Shown one piece after another: positions 9,721 to 19,590 of a DNA stretch of 64,000 nt. Positions within the stretch are counted from its first letter, which is position 1. Every line of letters begins with the position of its first letter. This stretch comes from Cephalopachus bancanus (lineage: Eukaryota > Chordata > Mammalia > Primates > Tarsiidae): positions 1,054,001-1,118,000 of the forward strand of contig JAPVLO010000276.1 in assembly GCA_027257055.1 (NCBI GenBank), read 5' to 3'. The position numbers and the translations under genes are program-made. The notes below the pieces were generated by a model that ran no database searches, was not told the origin of the DNA, and saw only the letters and a program-made list of their open reading frames with translations.

Positions 9721-11540
9721 GTCAAAAAATAAATCAGGCGGCTCACCCATCTCAGAACAGGAAACCAAGAAAGGAATAGAAAGAGAATCCCTAATCTTTT
9801 GTTTCTGCGGTTGTTCTAGCTTTCCCTTTCCCTGTCACATCTGTGGACGAGCCTTGGAGAAGGCTGAGAGCTTCAGGGTGAAGACAGATCTGTGCATCAG
9901 ACAGACAGGCCACAAGGGAGTGGGGTTTCCCCTGGGATGGACATCTTTTGTCTCCCGAGGGTTTTATCCAAGTAAGCAGCTTTCTGAGGAGATGGAATGA
10001 AAGAGTTATCCCAGAGAGCTCATCTGGGGGAGGGTTGTATAGCAAGCATAATGTAATGCCTTGTGTGTGTTTGAGGTTTGCCAAGTAACAGTTTGCTACC
10101 GCCTGCAATACTTCATTTATTCTCACCACCATAGATTGGGCAACTGGAAACTGAGTCCCAGGAAAGCTAAGCAACTTGTCCATGTCCCATGGCTTGCAAA
10201 ATGCAAAGCTGACCCTGGGATCCTGGCCTCCCCGCTCCACACACAGTGCTCTCGGTCTGTGTGCACATGGCAGGGAAGGTGCCTGAATAAGTGGCCTGTC
10301 TCCTGCCAGAAAAGCAGAGTTCTCGTGAACTCCATCAGGGGCCTTGGGTGACAGTGGGAGATGATGCTCCTGGGGTAGACAGGAGCAAATTTCAAGACTT
10401 CACCAGCTAACCAAACAATTTCTAAGAGCTCAGAAGTGAATGTATCGCCCCCTTCAGGAAACACTCAGAAAAGGTAAGTTTCCCACACAGGGCAAAACGT
10501 ACTCTAAGGGACCCCTCCTAGTTGATGGTGTCATATTCACCCTAAGAGTATGGTTAGACTTAACCACTGTGTGTCATTTGCCTCCGCGCTGTGCCAAGCT
10601 CTCTGCCAAGAAAGGAACATCTTTCCATGGCAGTACGAAGGAGCCAGACTGGCACTGCTGTGGCACTCTTCCTCCCTGTTAATTCTCTGTCTGGACCTCT
10701 GAAGCTGCCCAGACATGCCAAGTGTTAGTGGCAACAGGTTTGCTTGCCAGTAATCAACATCCTCTACCTCCTCGCCACAAGCACCTACAGACTGACGATG
10801 CCAACTTTCTCTTTTCCATGCCAGGCAGAGCTGATGCTATCTCACAATGGGTAGCAGAGCCCTGTGCCAACAGCCAGAGACTTGCCCGGTGGCTGGCAGG
10901 AAAGTGACCATACTCAGACTGTGCCATTTGGCTCTTTGGCTTCTGCTCTGGGAAAAAAACTGGCTGAGAAGAGATAAAAGCTGTTGGCAAAATATAAAGT
11001 TTGGGTTCTCTTGGTCCCGACTCGGCAAGGATAATCATGAGTTGGCTTGTGTTCTGCATATGTGTATGTATACACACGCGTGGGTACCCACACACGCATC
11101 CTCACACTCAATTATATATTTTTAACAGTTATAAAATTAAGACAGAACCAGACCAAAAGGCTCATTGTGAAGGAGAAAGCACCCAGGGCCTTGGATAAAA
11201 TAAAAACCCATTATCTTATATTGGGTCACCGTGATACTAGAACAATGAATTGATTCTTTCCATTAAAACAATCAATTGGTTCATCCAGCTCAAACAACCA
11301 CCTGATCCCACCAATGGAAAAAAAAAAGGTCAGTTGCTATAGCTTTTGTTGACCAAACACTCAAGGAGTTGGCTGAATTGATGTTTTACCAGCTAAAGGT
11401 GGTATGCTGCCCAGATAGAGATTTTGACTCACTTCTTCCTGGGTGTCACTTTGTTGCAAGAAAGGATGTAGCATTTTGGTCTCTCCTTCCGCTTCTGGAT
11501 ACTGATACTACTACTACTAACAGCAATAACAATAATAGAT
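9721..11540. other. Intergenic, one MIR-like patch, otherwise nothing recognised
   Basis: A MIR-like patch at about 10060-10250 (antisense) shows GGAAACTGAGTCCCAGGAAA and a degenerate tail. The remainder has no gene structure. A 12-base palindrome at 11080-11091 lies in alternating purine-pyrimidine sequence. Confidence 0.45.
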
Positions 11541-11544
11541 ACAT

Positions 11545-11735
11545 GTGTGCATGGGAACATCTACTACGAACCAAGCACTCGATCGTGTACTTTATGTTCT
11601 TTCTTTCAAGCAATCCACACAGTCCTATGAAATCAGTGTTGTTGTCATCCTGACTTTACATCTGAGAAAACTGAGGTTCAGAGCAGTTACGTAACTTGCC
11701 CAAGGTCACACAGCTAGTAAGTGCCACATTCAAGG
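11545..11735 (-). mobile_element. MIR SINE
   Basis: Well preserved antisense MIR: CTGAGAAAACTGAGGTTCAG, then CGTAACTTGCCCAAGGTCAC and ACAGCTAGTAAGTGCC, preceded by ACGAACCAAGCACTCG. Confidence 0.88.
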
Positions 11736-11789
11736 CCCAGGCCCAGACCAAGCCCATTTTCCACTTCTTCACATGTGCTCACACATGTG

Positions 11790-11945
11790 ACGTTCTCTCT
11801 TCAAGTACAATGCAAGCTCCATGATAGAAGGGACCTTGTCTATTTTGTTTGTTCCTGGATTCCCACAGTCAAAACAGTGTCAGCACAGAGGCACAGTATA
11901 GGCTCTCAACAAATAACTATTGAACGAATGAATAAGCCCCACCTC
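11790..11945 (+). mobile_element. L2 LINE 3' fragment
   Basis: AATGCAAGCTCCATGATAG, AGGGACCTTGTCTATTTTGT and TGAACGAATGAATAAG follow the L2 3' end in order. Confidence 0.8.
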
Positions 11946-13196
11946 AACAGTGTCATGAAACCAAATGGCTTCATATCCACCACCACTCCCCCCACTGAAG
12001 CTCCAGCACAGACAGTATCCAAGGATGGGTATCAGGGTGTGTCCTTCCCAGAGGACAAAGGTAGGATGCACCCACACTCTCTGCTGTTGGCAGGGACAGG
12101 AAGGCAGAGACTTTCCCCCACATCAATCAATGCAGTTTTCCATCAGTCATTTGTGTCCCTGATAGGCCCTCATGCTGAAAACACCCTGTGCTTCTGGACA
12201 CCCAGTGTCACAGCATAGGCATCTGCACTCCATCTTGCCAAACAGAGCCGGGCAGTGGATGGCCTTGGTGTCTTGGCAATCCAGCCGAACAAGTTTCTAC
12301 CTGAACTTTGGCTCTGCTAGTGACTGGGTGAAAGAGCCAGAAAAGAGCTCTGGGCAAAGGAAAGTGCCTTCTTTCTGATTCTCAACCACACAGGGCCAGG
12401 AGAAAGGGATATTTGAATGATGGTGGGAAACACCATTGAGACTGTACATTCTTGGAGCATTTAGGAGCTTGGATGCCCCTGCATCCCTTGCTTCCAGACA
12501 CACCTTCACACAACTCCCATGGGACAGACCTTTTCTTCCACGACCTGCAGACACAAAGCTCCTCTAATGTGGCATCTGATCCACCACACTCAGAACTGCA
12601 ATCCTTCCTGATGGGCAATGCCACAAGAGTGCAGACATCCAACAGTCTGAGGATTCTTTCCAGAATGTGCGCAAGATGGGAAAAGCGCCAATTCACAACC
12701 CAGTCTCTCTAATGTGTTCCTGTTGCTGTTGTTTCTGAAGACCCAGTCCCTGTTTATGTCTCATTCCTTGCTCCTCCTCCTAGGGACATGAGAAATGGTT
12801 TAAATAAGCAGGCGGGCTTAACCCTTCCCTTGGCATGGATAGAGACACTTGCCAGAGATGAGTAGGACAGAGCAGCTTGCAAGATTAATACCTTGGGCTT
12901 GCAAAATGTATGTGGAATGCCAAAGCATCTTCTCCTTTGAGACTTACAACTATAAGGTAAGGGATACTGTTTTAAGTCCATACGACAGATGAGAAAATGA
13001 AGACTGGGCAAAAACCTGGAAGGTTGTTCTAGGCCACCTTCCCTCTCCTTGTTCCCCAGGTTTCAGCTTGGAGAACAGGATAAGAGAAGCAGTAGTGCTA
13101 ACTGGCCATCCTGATAGCGCACCACCCACATGATGGAAGGTCACTTGTCACTCCCCCTGCTCTGTGAGACTGGGCCGGGCCAAGAGCCTACAGTGG
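11946..13196. other. Intergenic, weak MIR-like patch only
   Basis: A short MIR-like patch lies near 12955-13020 (CGACAGATGAGAAAATGAAG). No gene signal: the open frames on both strands overlap each other and lack family features or splice context. Confidence 0.45.
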
Positions 13197-13620
13197 TTAA
13201 TTTTATATGTCACGAGGTGCCCAGACATTTATCACTCTGAGTGTGTCTGTGAGGGTATTTCTCGGTGAGTTTAACATTTCAGTCAGCAGACTGAAGCAGA
13301 TGGCTCTGCCTAGTCTAGGTGGGCCTCGTCCAATCAGTTGATATCCTGAATAGAAAAAAAAAAAGCTGGCCCTACCAAAATTAGGAGGGAATTCCTCTGC
13401 CTGACCTCCTTCAAGCTGGGACATTGGTATTTTCCTGACTTGAACTGAAACATCAGCTTTCCCGGAACTAGAGCCTGCTGGCTTTCGTGCTGGAACTCCA
13501 TGACCAACTCCCCTGGGACGCCAGCCTGCCAGATGCACCTCTTGGGGCTTGTCAGCCTCCATAATTACTTGCACTAATTCCTTAGAATAAATCTTTTTCT
13601 TTTACATATATGTAGACACT
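13197..13620 (+). mobile_element. MLT2-like solo LTR (ERV-L class)
   Basis: It starts at TTAATTTTATATGTCACGAG and carries GTGTCTGTGAGGGTATTTC, GGGCCTCGTCCAATCAGTTG, GCCTCCATAATTACTTGCAC and an AATAAATC polyadenylation region. This order matches the MLT2 LTRs of ancient endogenous retrovirus-L elements. No internal viral coding sequence is attached on either side, so it is a solitary LTR, old and diverged. Confidence 0.78.
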
Positions 13621-14260
13621 AATAGAGGGCCCCAGAAGCCGTGAACAGGAGATAAACTGGGAGGCTGGGGTGAGCCGAGGCAGAGGGGCCTCCCATCCCA
13701 GCATCATCGGTGGAATGAAGTGTCTTCTGGCTCTTGTACACAGACTCTCCTTCAGACCTGCCCCTCCTTCCCCAAAGCATTTCCTCAGAATTATTGATTG
13801 ACACCCACATGTGAGGTATGGGTGTCTCTGTGAACAAAATAGGCAAAAATCCCTACCCTCATGGAGCTCAGATTTCACTGCAGATATCATAAGGAAATCG
13901 TATATTATGAGATGAGGAAGACTATGACAAAACAGGGAGTAGGTCAGCACAGGGGGGTCAAGTGCATGAGGGTGAGGGACGAGGGAGAGGGTTGAACAGG
14001 TGATGAAGGAAGGAGATGAGCTCTGGGTGAAGATCTGAAGGAGGAGGGAGTGAGCCAAGCAGAAGGCCCTGAGAGGAGAGATGCCCAGAACCACAGAGGG
14101 ACCCATGTGCTGGTGCCCAGGAGTCTGAGGAAGGGCAGAGCCCTAGGAAGCTGGGACGAGGCTGGGTCCTGCAGGACCTTGAAAGGGGAGCCATGGCAGA
14201 GTTTCTGGCAGAGGAGGGGTGTGATCCATCTGATTTAGGTTTTAAAAGGATCCCTTTAGG
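13621..14260. other. Intergenic, old unclassified interspersed repeat
   Basis: At about 13825-13950, the words AAAATCCCTACCCTCATGGAG and a following degenerate stretch look like a common ancient mammalian repeat that I cannot place. Minus-strand frames here have no recognisable protein family. Confidence 0.4.
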
Positions 14261-14440
14261 GCTGGACATGGTGTCACACAACTGCAATCCCAGCTACTCA
14301 GGAGGCTGTGGCGGGAAGATCACTTGAGCCCAGGAGGTGGAGGCTGTAGTGAGCTGTGATCACACCACTGCATTCCAGCCTGGGCGACAGATTGGAGACC
14401 TTGACTCTGTATCTTTTAAAATAAAGAAATTGTTTTTAAA
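14261..14440 (+). mobile_element. Monomeric Alu-like SINE (FLAM/FRAM type)
   Basis: A single arm from GCTGGACATGGTGTCACAC to GCCTGGGCGACAGATTGGAG followed by an A-rich tail. It lacks the second arm. Confidence 0.85.
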
Positions 14441-14458
14441 ATAAAAAAATAAAAGACG

Positions 14459-14758
14459 CCGGGCTTGGTGGCTCAGCCTGTAATCCCGCGCCTTTGGGAG
14501 GCTGAGGTGAGTGGATTACCTGAGACCCGCCTGGGCAGCAAGACCTCATCTCTACAATAAATAAAAAAATCAGCCGGGCGTGGTAGCGCATGCCTGTAAT
14601 TCCGGCTACTTGGAAGGCTGAGGTGGAAGGATCGCCGGAGCCCAGCAGGTCGATGCTGCGGTGGCCGGGAGCGTCCACTGCACTCCAGTCTGGGCGACAG
14701 AGTGAGACTCCAACTCAAAAAACCCCAAAAAACCAAAAAACAAATAAATAAATAAATA
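14459..14758 (+). mobile_element. Alu SINE of the window's young type
   Basis: A dimer with CGGGCTTGGTGGCTCAGCC, CCTGAGACCCGCCTGGGC (a short internal deletion), CTACAATAAATAAAAAAATC, GGATCGCCGGAGCCCAGCAG, and an end with GAGACTCCAACTC and a mixed A/AAAT tail. AATAAAAGAC occurs on both sides as target duplication (about 14449 and 14760). Low divergence suggests a recent insertion. Confidence 0.93.
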
Positions 14759-15214
14759 AAATAAAAGACTTCCTCTGGCAACATGTGAAGAACACACTGT
14801 AGAGGGGGTAAGGATAGGAGCAAGTAGGCCAGTTAGGAGGATCTTGTCAGGACCCAGGCCGGAGGGCGTGGGGGCCCCTCCCAAGAGTGTCAGTGCTCAG
14901 ATTCTGGATGGAGTCAGCAAAGATGGAGATGTCCCCCTGCCCCAAAGCCCAGCAGGCAAGTTCCAGGGTCTTGGGTCCTTCTCTCCTAGGACCCCAGGGG
15001 GAATGCCTACACACAGCTCTGGTCAGGCTGGGGAGGAGGATGAGGGGGCCAGCTTCTACCTCCTTCCCCAGCTGGCTCTAGAGGACATGGGCTGATGACA
15101 CCATACAAGTCCTAGCACTGAAGCAGGGCCTCAAAAGGAAGAGGATAATGGCCTCTCCCATGAATATAGTCACTGATGTGCTGGCAAGTGTTTAACAACA
15201 GGCTCTCTAGGAAA

Positions 15215-15216
<2 letters not shown>

Positions 15217-15268
<52 letters not shown>
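15217..15268. repeat. (GT)n microsatellite
   Basis: About 26 uninterrupted GT units, immediately upstream of a tandem Alu pair. Confidence 0.98.
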
Positions 15269-15271
<3 letters not shown>

Positions 15272-15296
15272 TTTACTGATATAAAGAATGTGTGTG

Positions 15297-15584
15297 GGCT
15301 GGGCGCGGTGGCTCACGCCCATAATTCCAGCCCTTTGGGAGGCCGAAGTGATTGTCCAAGCCCACAGGTTCAAGACCAGCCTAGACAACTTGGTGAGACC
15401 TCATTTCTATAATAAACTGAAAAATTAGCTGGGTGTTGTGGCATGTGTCTGTAATTCCAGCTACTTAGAAGGCTGAGGCGGAAGGATCACCTGAACCCAG
15501 CAGGTCGAGGCTGCGGTGGCTATGAGCATGCCACTGCACTCCAGCATGGACGACAGAGTGAGACTCCAACTCAAAAAAATAAAA
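15297..15584 (+). mobile_element. Alu SINE, first of a second same-site tandem pair
   Basis: A full dimer beginning GGCTGGGCGCGGTGGCTCAC and ending GAGACTCCAACTC plus A tail. AAAGAATGTGTGTG flanks it at 15283-15296 and 15585-15598. Confidence 0.93.
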
Positions 15585-15598
15585 AAAGAATGTGTGTG

Positions 15599-15896
15599 AC
15601 CAGGCATGGTGGCTCATGCCTGTAATGCCAGCACTTTGGGGGAAGAAATGGAAGGATCACTTGAACCCAGGAGTTCGGGACCAGCCTGGGCAACATAGTA
15701 AGACTTTGTCTCTACAAAAAAATTTAAAAGTTAGCCTGGCCTGGTGGCATGTGCCTGTACTCCCAGCAACTCAGGAGGCTGAGGAAGAAGGATCTCCTGA
15801 GCCCAGGAGGTTGAGGCTTCAGTGAGTCATGATTGTGCCACTGCACTCCAGCCTGGATGACAAAGCAAGATGCCCAACTCAAAAATAAAAATAAAA
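15599..15896 (+). mobile_element. Alu SINE, second of a second same-site tandem pair
   Basis: A full dimer of an older type (CAACATAGTAAGACTTTGTC). It is followed by AAAGAATGTG at 15897-15906, the same target word as its neighbour. Confidence 0.92.
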
Positions 15897-15906
15897 AAAG
15901 AATGTG

Positions 15907-17039
15907 CGGCATGTATCTTAAGTATAATAATAAAATCGGTATTACCTCTTATTGTAAATTCCATGTAAACAATGGAATCTCACAGAATGCTTTTGCCGAT
16001 TTTTGCAGAACTCCTGCATTCATAGCCAGACTTTGGTTGCAACTGGCAAAGGAATGCAGTTCCTGCATGAATGTTGGTTGATACATTCATTTACATTAAC
16101 GAGTAATAAGAAAGTGAAACAGTGAAGATATTTGTTGGCGCTTCCTTTGTTCATCAATGATGTGAGTGACTTCTTTGTGGCATCAGATAACAGTTTTTCA
16201 CTTACTGAAAGACTATTGCCTCGTGTTTTGGTGATATGCGATAGCTGCAGACACAACACACTTTCAGGTTTAATCTGCATGATTCAGATTTTCTCTATCC
16301 CTTTTTTAAGTCTAGATAGATAACAGAAGGATGCATGAAATACCGATTTACAGGATTTGCCAGTTTCCACATAGCGGCTATTCCCACCCTGGCTCATCTC
16401 AAGACATTGTTGAACGAGGTGCTGGGAAGAGCTCCTTGGTAGTGTCGTCATTCAGAATCCCCACCACACAGATACAACAGATGAAAGCAACCTCAAGTGC
16501 ATAGACAATAGTAAAATGTAGTGAAATAATTAGGAAGTAACGAGTTTTGAGTATTTGTTACCTTGGTGTTTAATATAACTTATTTAATTGTGGTTTATAT
16601 AATTTAATTTTTAATAATGGCTATGTTAATCAACCAGCTCACAAAATCACAGAAAGTTTAATACTGACTCTCATGAGCCAATAAAAACCAGCTCTAACAT
16701 CTTCCTGACTATATGGTGCTTGCACAGAAATCACGCATCTTCCCCACTCAGAGATCGGGAAGCTCCCTCTACCAAATCGTGGGGAAATGTGACTCAGAGG
16801 GGAGAGGTGAGTTGTCCAAGGCATCCAGTAACTGATGTCCTAGAGTGTGGCCTTGGGGTATGGGTATAGGGTGAGGAGAGGGGGGTGGAAACCCGAGAGA
16901 GCCAGAGGAAGCAGTGTCACACAGGGGCAGGGAGGGCCAACGGACGTTCCTGGGTATGAGGCATGTCCCATCTCATGCCCACATTGCCAGCCCCGCCTCC
17001 CCACAGCCTGCCTGGACCAGCCTCCCAGAACAGGATCTT
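15907..17039. other. Intergenic, nothing recognised
   Basis: AT-rich from 15907 to 16640, then G+C-richer. No gene, RNA gene or clear repeat family was seen on either strand. Confidence 0.45.
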
Positions 17040-17230
17040 GGTGATCTTGACAGAGAAGCCGCCTCACGCACATGGCGTAGGCTGTGGTTGATTAACAAAT
17101 TAGCTGTAAATCACGCGCCAATCAAGGTAAATAACAAGTTTGTCCACAGGATGGAAAATCTGCCAGTGCCAGCCTCCCCAGCTGGGCTTGTCGCAGCGTC
17201 AGCATGCAGGGACTGGGCACCGGGAGTCAG
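17040..17230. promoter_or_regulatory. Candidate regulatory element
   Basis: The block carries GGCTGTGGTTGATTAACAAA (a RUNX-like TGTGGTT next to an HNF1/homeobox-like GATTAAC), ATTAGCTGTAAATCACGCG and CCAATCAAGGTAAATAACAAG in about 80 bases, with several CpGs. It is unique sequence. The motif cluster is visible; function is inferred. Confidence 0.25.
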
Positions 17231-17759
17231 GCGGAGTCTCTGGGCCCTGTTGGCTCATGCCCTAGTGTTTCATTGCCCCAGAATTGAGGGAAAGGCAGAG
17301 AGAGGGCTGGAGAGCTGGGGACGGCAACCCAGAGATCACAGCTGCCCACCTATTCACTACCTGCTCTCCCCAGGACACCCTAAGTCTCAGAGTCCTGCTC
17401 TGGCTCCCCAAGTCCCTTCTCTACCCACCAATGCCTCCAAAATGCCCACTCAACCCTCCGGTCCCAGAACTGAGAGTTATGATAACAATTCCAGGTCTGT
17501 TCCGGCTCCCTAGGTCCACCCAGGTCCTGGATGTGGAGGGAGAGGAATCTGGTCCCAAACAGCCAGGGAGACTGAGCCGTGGCCTTGAGTGTGGTCACCC
17601 TGAATTCCATCCAGTTCAGAAACTGGAGACAGAACAGGTCTCCTGGGGTGCTGAATACTGGAAGGGGTAAAGGCAGCAGGGAGAGTGGAGCCAGGGACTG
17701 ACCAGGGAGTGACTCACACCCTAGCTTCTGCGTCAGGGGCAAGAGCAGACCCAGCCCAG

Positions 17760-17870
17760 AGCCATCTTTTCTGAATCCATTAGCAGTGTGACCTTGAGCA
17801 AGTTAGAGAATCTCTCTGAGTTTCCATTGTATCCATGATTTAAAAATGAGTTAATAGTACAAGTCCTTGG
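17760..17870 (+). mobile_element. MIR SINE fragment
   Basis: GCAGTGTGACCTTGAGCAAG and TCTCTGAGTTTCCATTGTAT match the MIR core in plus orientation. Confidence 0.75.
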
Positions 17871-17871
17871 C

Positions 17872-17872
17872 A

Positions 17873-17963
<91 letters not shown>
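17872..17963. repeat. (TATC)n(TA)n(GA)n compound microsatellite
   Basis: About eight TATC units, six TA units and 25 GA units with one A interruption. It occupies the place where the antisense Alu that follows should have its poly-T (A-tail) end. Confidence 0.96.
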
Positions 17964-18240
17964 TTGGAGTACTGCTCCGTTGCCCAGGCTGGAGTGCAGT
18001 GGCACACTCACGGTCCCAGCATCGACCTGCTGAGCTCAGGGGATCCTTCTGCCTCAACCTTCCAAGGAGCTGGAATTACAGGCCTACGGTACTACACCCA
18101 GCTAATTTTTTGATATAGTGTAGAGATGAGGTCTCACCGAGTTGCCCAGGCTGTTCTTGAACCCATGAGCTCAGGCAGTCCTCTCACCTCGGCCTCCCAA
18201 AGTGCTGGGTTACAGGCTTGAGCCATCACGCCTGACCCAT
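17964..18240 (-). mobile_element. Alu SINE, antisense
   Basis: GTTGGAGTACTGCTCCGTTG opens the inverted right arm, followed by the inverted linker TTTTTTGATATAGTGTAGAG and left arm, ending near CACGCCTGACC. Its A tail has been replaced by the adjacent GA/TATC repeat. Confidence 0.9.
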
Positions 18241-19340
18241 AAATTTAAATTTAACATTTTGTTGTCTGTTTTCACTATTGCTTGTCTCTTTGCCTGGGCA
18301 GCGCCCACTCATGGGCTCTGTGTGCCTCCCCAGAAGCCCGTGGCCTGGTGCCTCACCAACCCTGATGAAAGTTTGGAAAGATGAAATGTCTCCTTCTGCC
18401 CTTCTGCTCCCAGTTCCCAGCCCAGAAGTTCACTCCCCCTGAATTTCCTTCCAGAAGGACTTGGACTCTGGGTTGCTGCAGCAAAGCACCAGGACCTCCG
18501 CACAGAGTCTGCATGGCCCTGAGGGGCAGCTCTGCCCAGAGCTCTGGTGCCCAGGCTTTGAGGTCCCTAGGTGTGGGGCTCTCACATGAGGCCTGGGCAT
18601 CCCATAGACCTCGGCTCAGTCGCTGGTTCTGCCACCGAACAGGTTACATGAACACAAGCAGGTGCCTTGGCCTTTTGGCCTGAGGTCCCTTGTGCCTCTC
18701 CGTGAAGGTAGAAGGAGACCCCTAAGGGCCCCGGGGACCGCGAGATAGGGAACTCCTCTATCTCTGCCTTCCCCCACTGCAAATTCCCCAGATGCTCTTG
18801 ACAGCTCTGTGTGAGCTCCTCAGCCCCAGAAAGGAGCTGAACTGAGGCCTCACTCAGCCTAGGGCAACGGGAAGACAGGGCTCGTGGGAGGTGAGTGGCA
18901 GCTCTGAGAAACGGGGGGGGGGGGGGGGGCAAATCAAGGGGGGCGGAGACAGAGCGGGAAGGTAGGAGTGGGGAGCTGACACAGCACTCGCTGCGGATCC
19001 TGCCATAAATCACTCTCAGAAGGCCTGGAGCCCTCACGGCAGGAGGGAGAAGACTCCGGTCCTGGCTTCTAAGCCCAGCACATCACCTCGGAGGGCTGGG
19101 GGACCATGGGCAGCTCTTTGTTCATGCTGGGGGCCTCAGTTTGCCCCCCTGAAAAATGGGGAGCACCACCCCCTCCTCTGGGGCCCTGTGCAGAGACTGA
19201 TTTTGTCTCGATGCCAGAGGCTTGAGGTCCCCACGCAGAGGTGCATGGATTAGGAATAGGATCGTTATTAAGTAATTATCGTTCCTAACAGTATTAATTT
19301 CTAAAAATCGCACAGAGCTCAAGAACATGTCTGCTCTGGG
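18241..19340. other. Intergenic, includes a 17-base G run
   Basis: No gene was recognised. An uninterrupted run of 17 G lies at 18913-18929. The stretch is G+C-rich but CpG-poor. Confidence 0.45.
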
Positions 19341-19344
19341 GTGT

Positions 19345-19590
19345 GGTATAATAACTCACATTTCTGTGGTGCCTCACAGCGTGAAAACTACAGTCATATA
19401 TTTTCTCATTTGAGTCCCACAATGCAGTAATACAGGTAAAGAGAAGGATTTTTTTCCCCCTCGTTTGTTTTACAAACCAGGAATTTCAGGTTCAAAGAGG
19501 TAAAGGGGTTGCCCAGGCCACAGAACCAGGCAACCAGGGGAGCAGGAATCTGAGCCCACGTCTCATGATTCCAGACCCCAACGATACCCT
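19345..19590 (-). mobile_element. MIR SINE, diverged
   Basis: CACAATGCAGTAATACAGGT, ACAAACCAGGAATTTCAGGT, TTCAAAGAGGTAAAGGGGTT and GCCCAGGCCACAGAACCAG follow the inverted MIR order. Confidence 0.7.

Noticed and set aside
11080..11091. 12-base perfect palindrome GTGGGTACCCAC
   Set aside because: Short, lies in alternating purine-pyrimidine sequence, and is expected by chance in a window of this size.
13197..13620. Possible endogenous retrovirus with coding regions
   Set aside because: Only a solitary diverged LTR is present; no gag, pol or env remnant is seen on either side.
13582..14106. 174-codon minus-strand frame
   Set aside because: Begins in an LTR remnant and old repeat sequence; no recognisable family.
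16914..17513. 199-codon open frame on the plus strand
   Set aside because: G+C-rich chance frame overlapped by other frames; composition and codon use are not protein-like and it crosses a candidate regulatory block.
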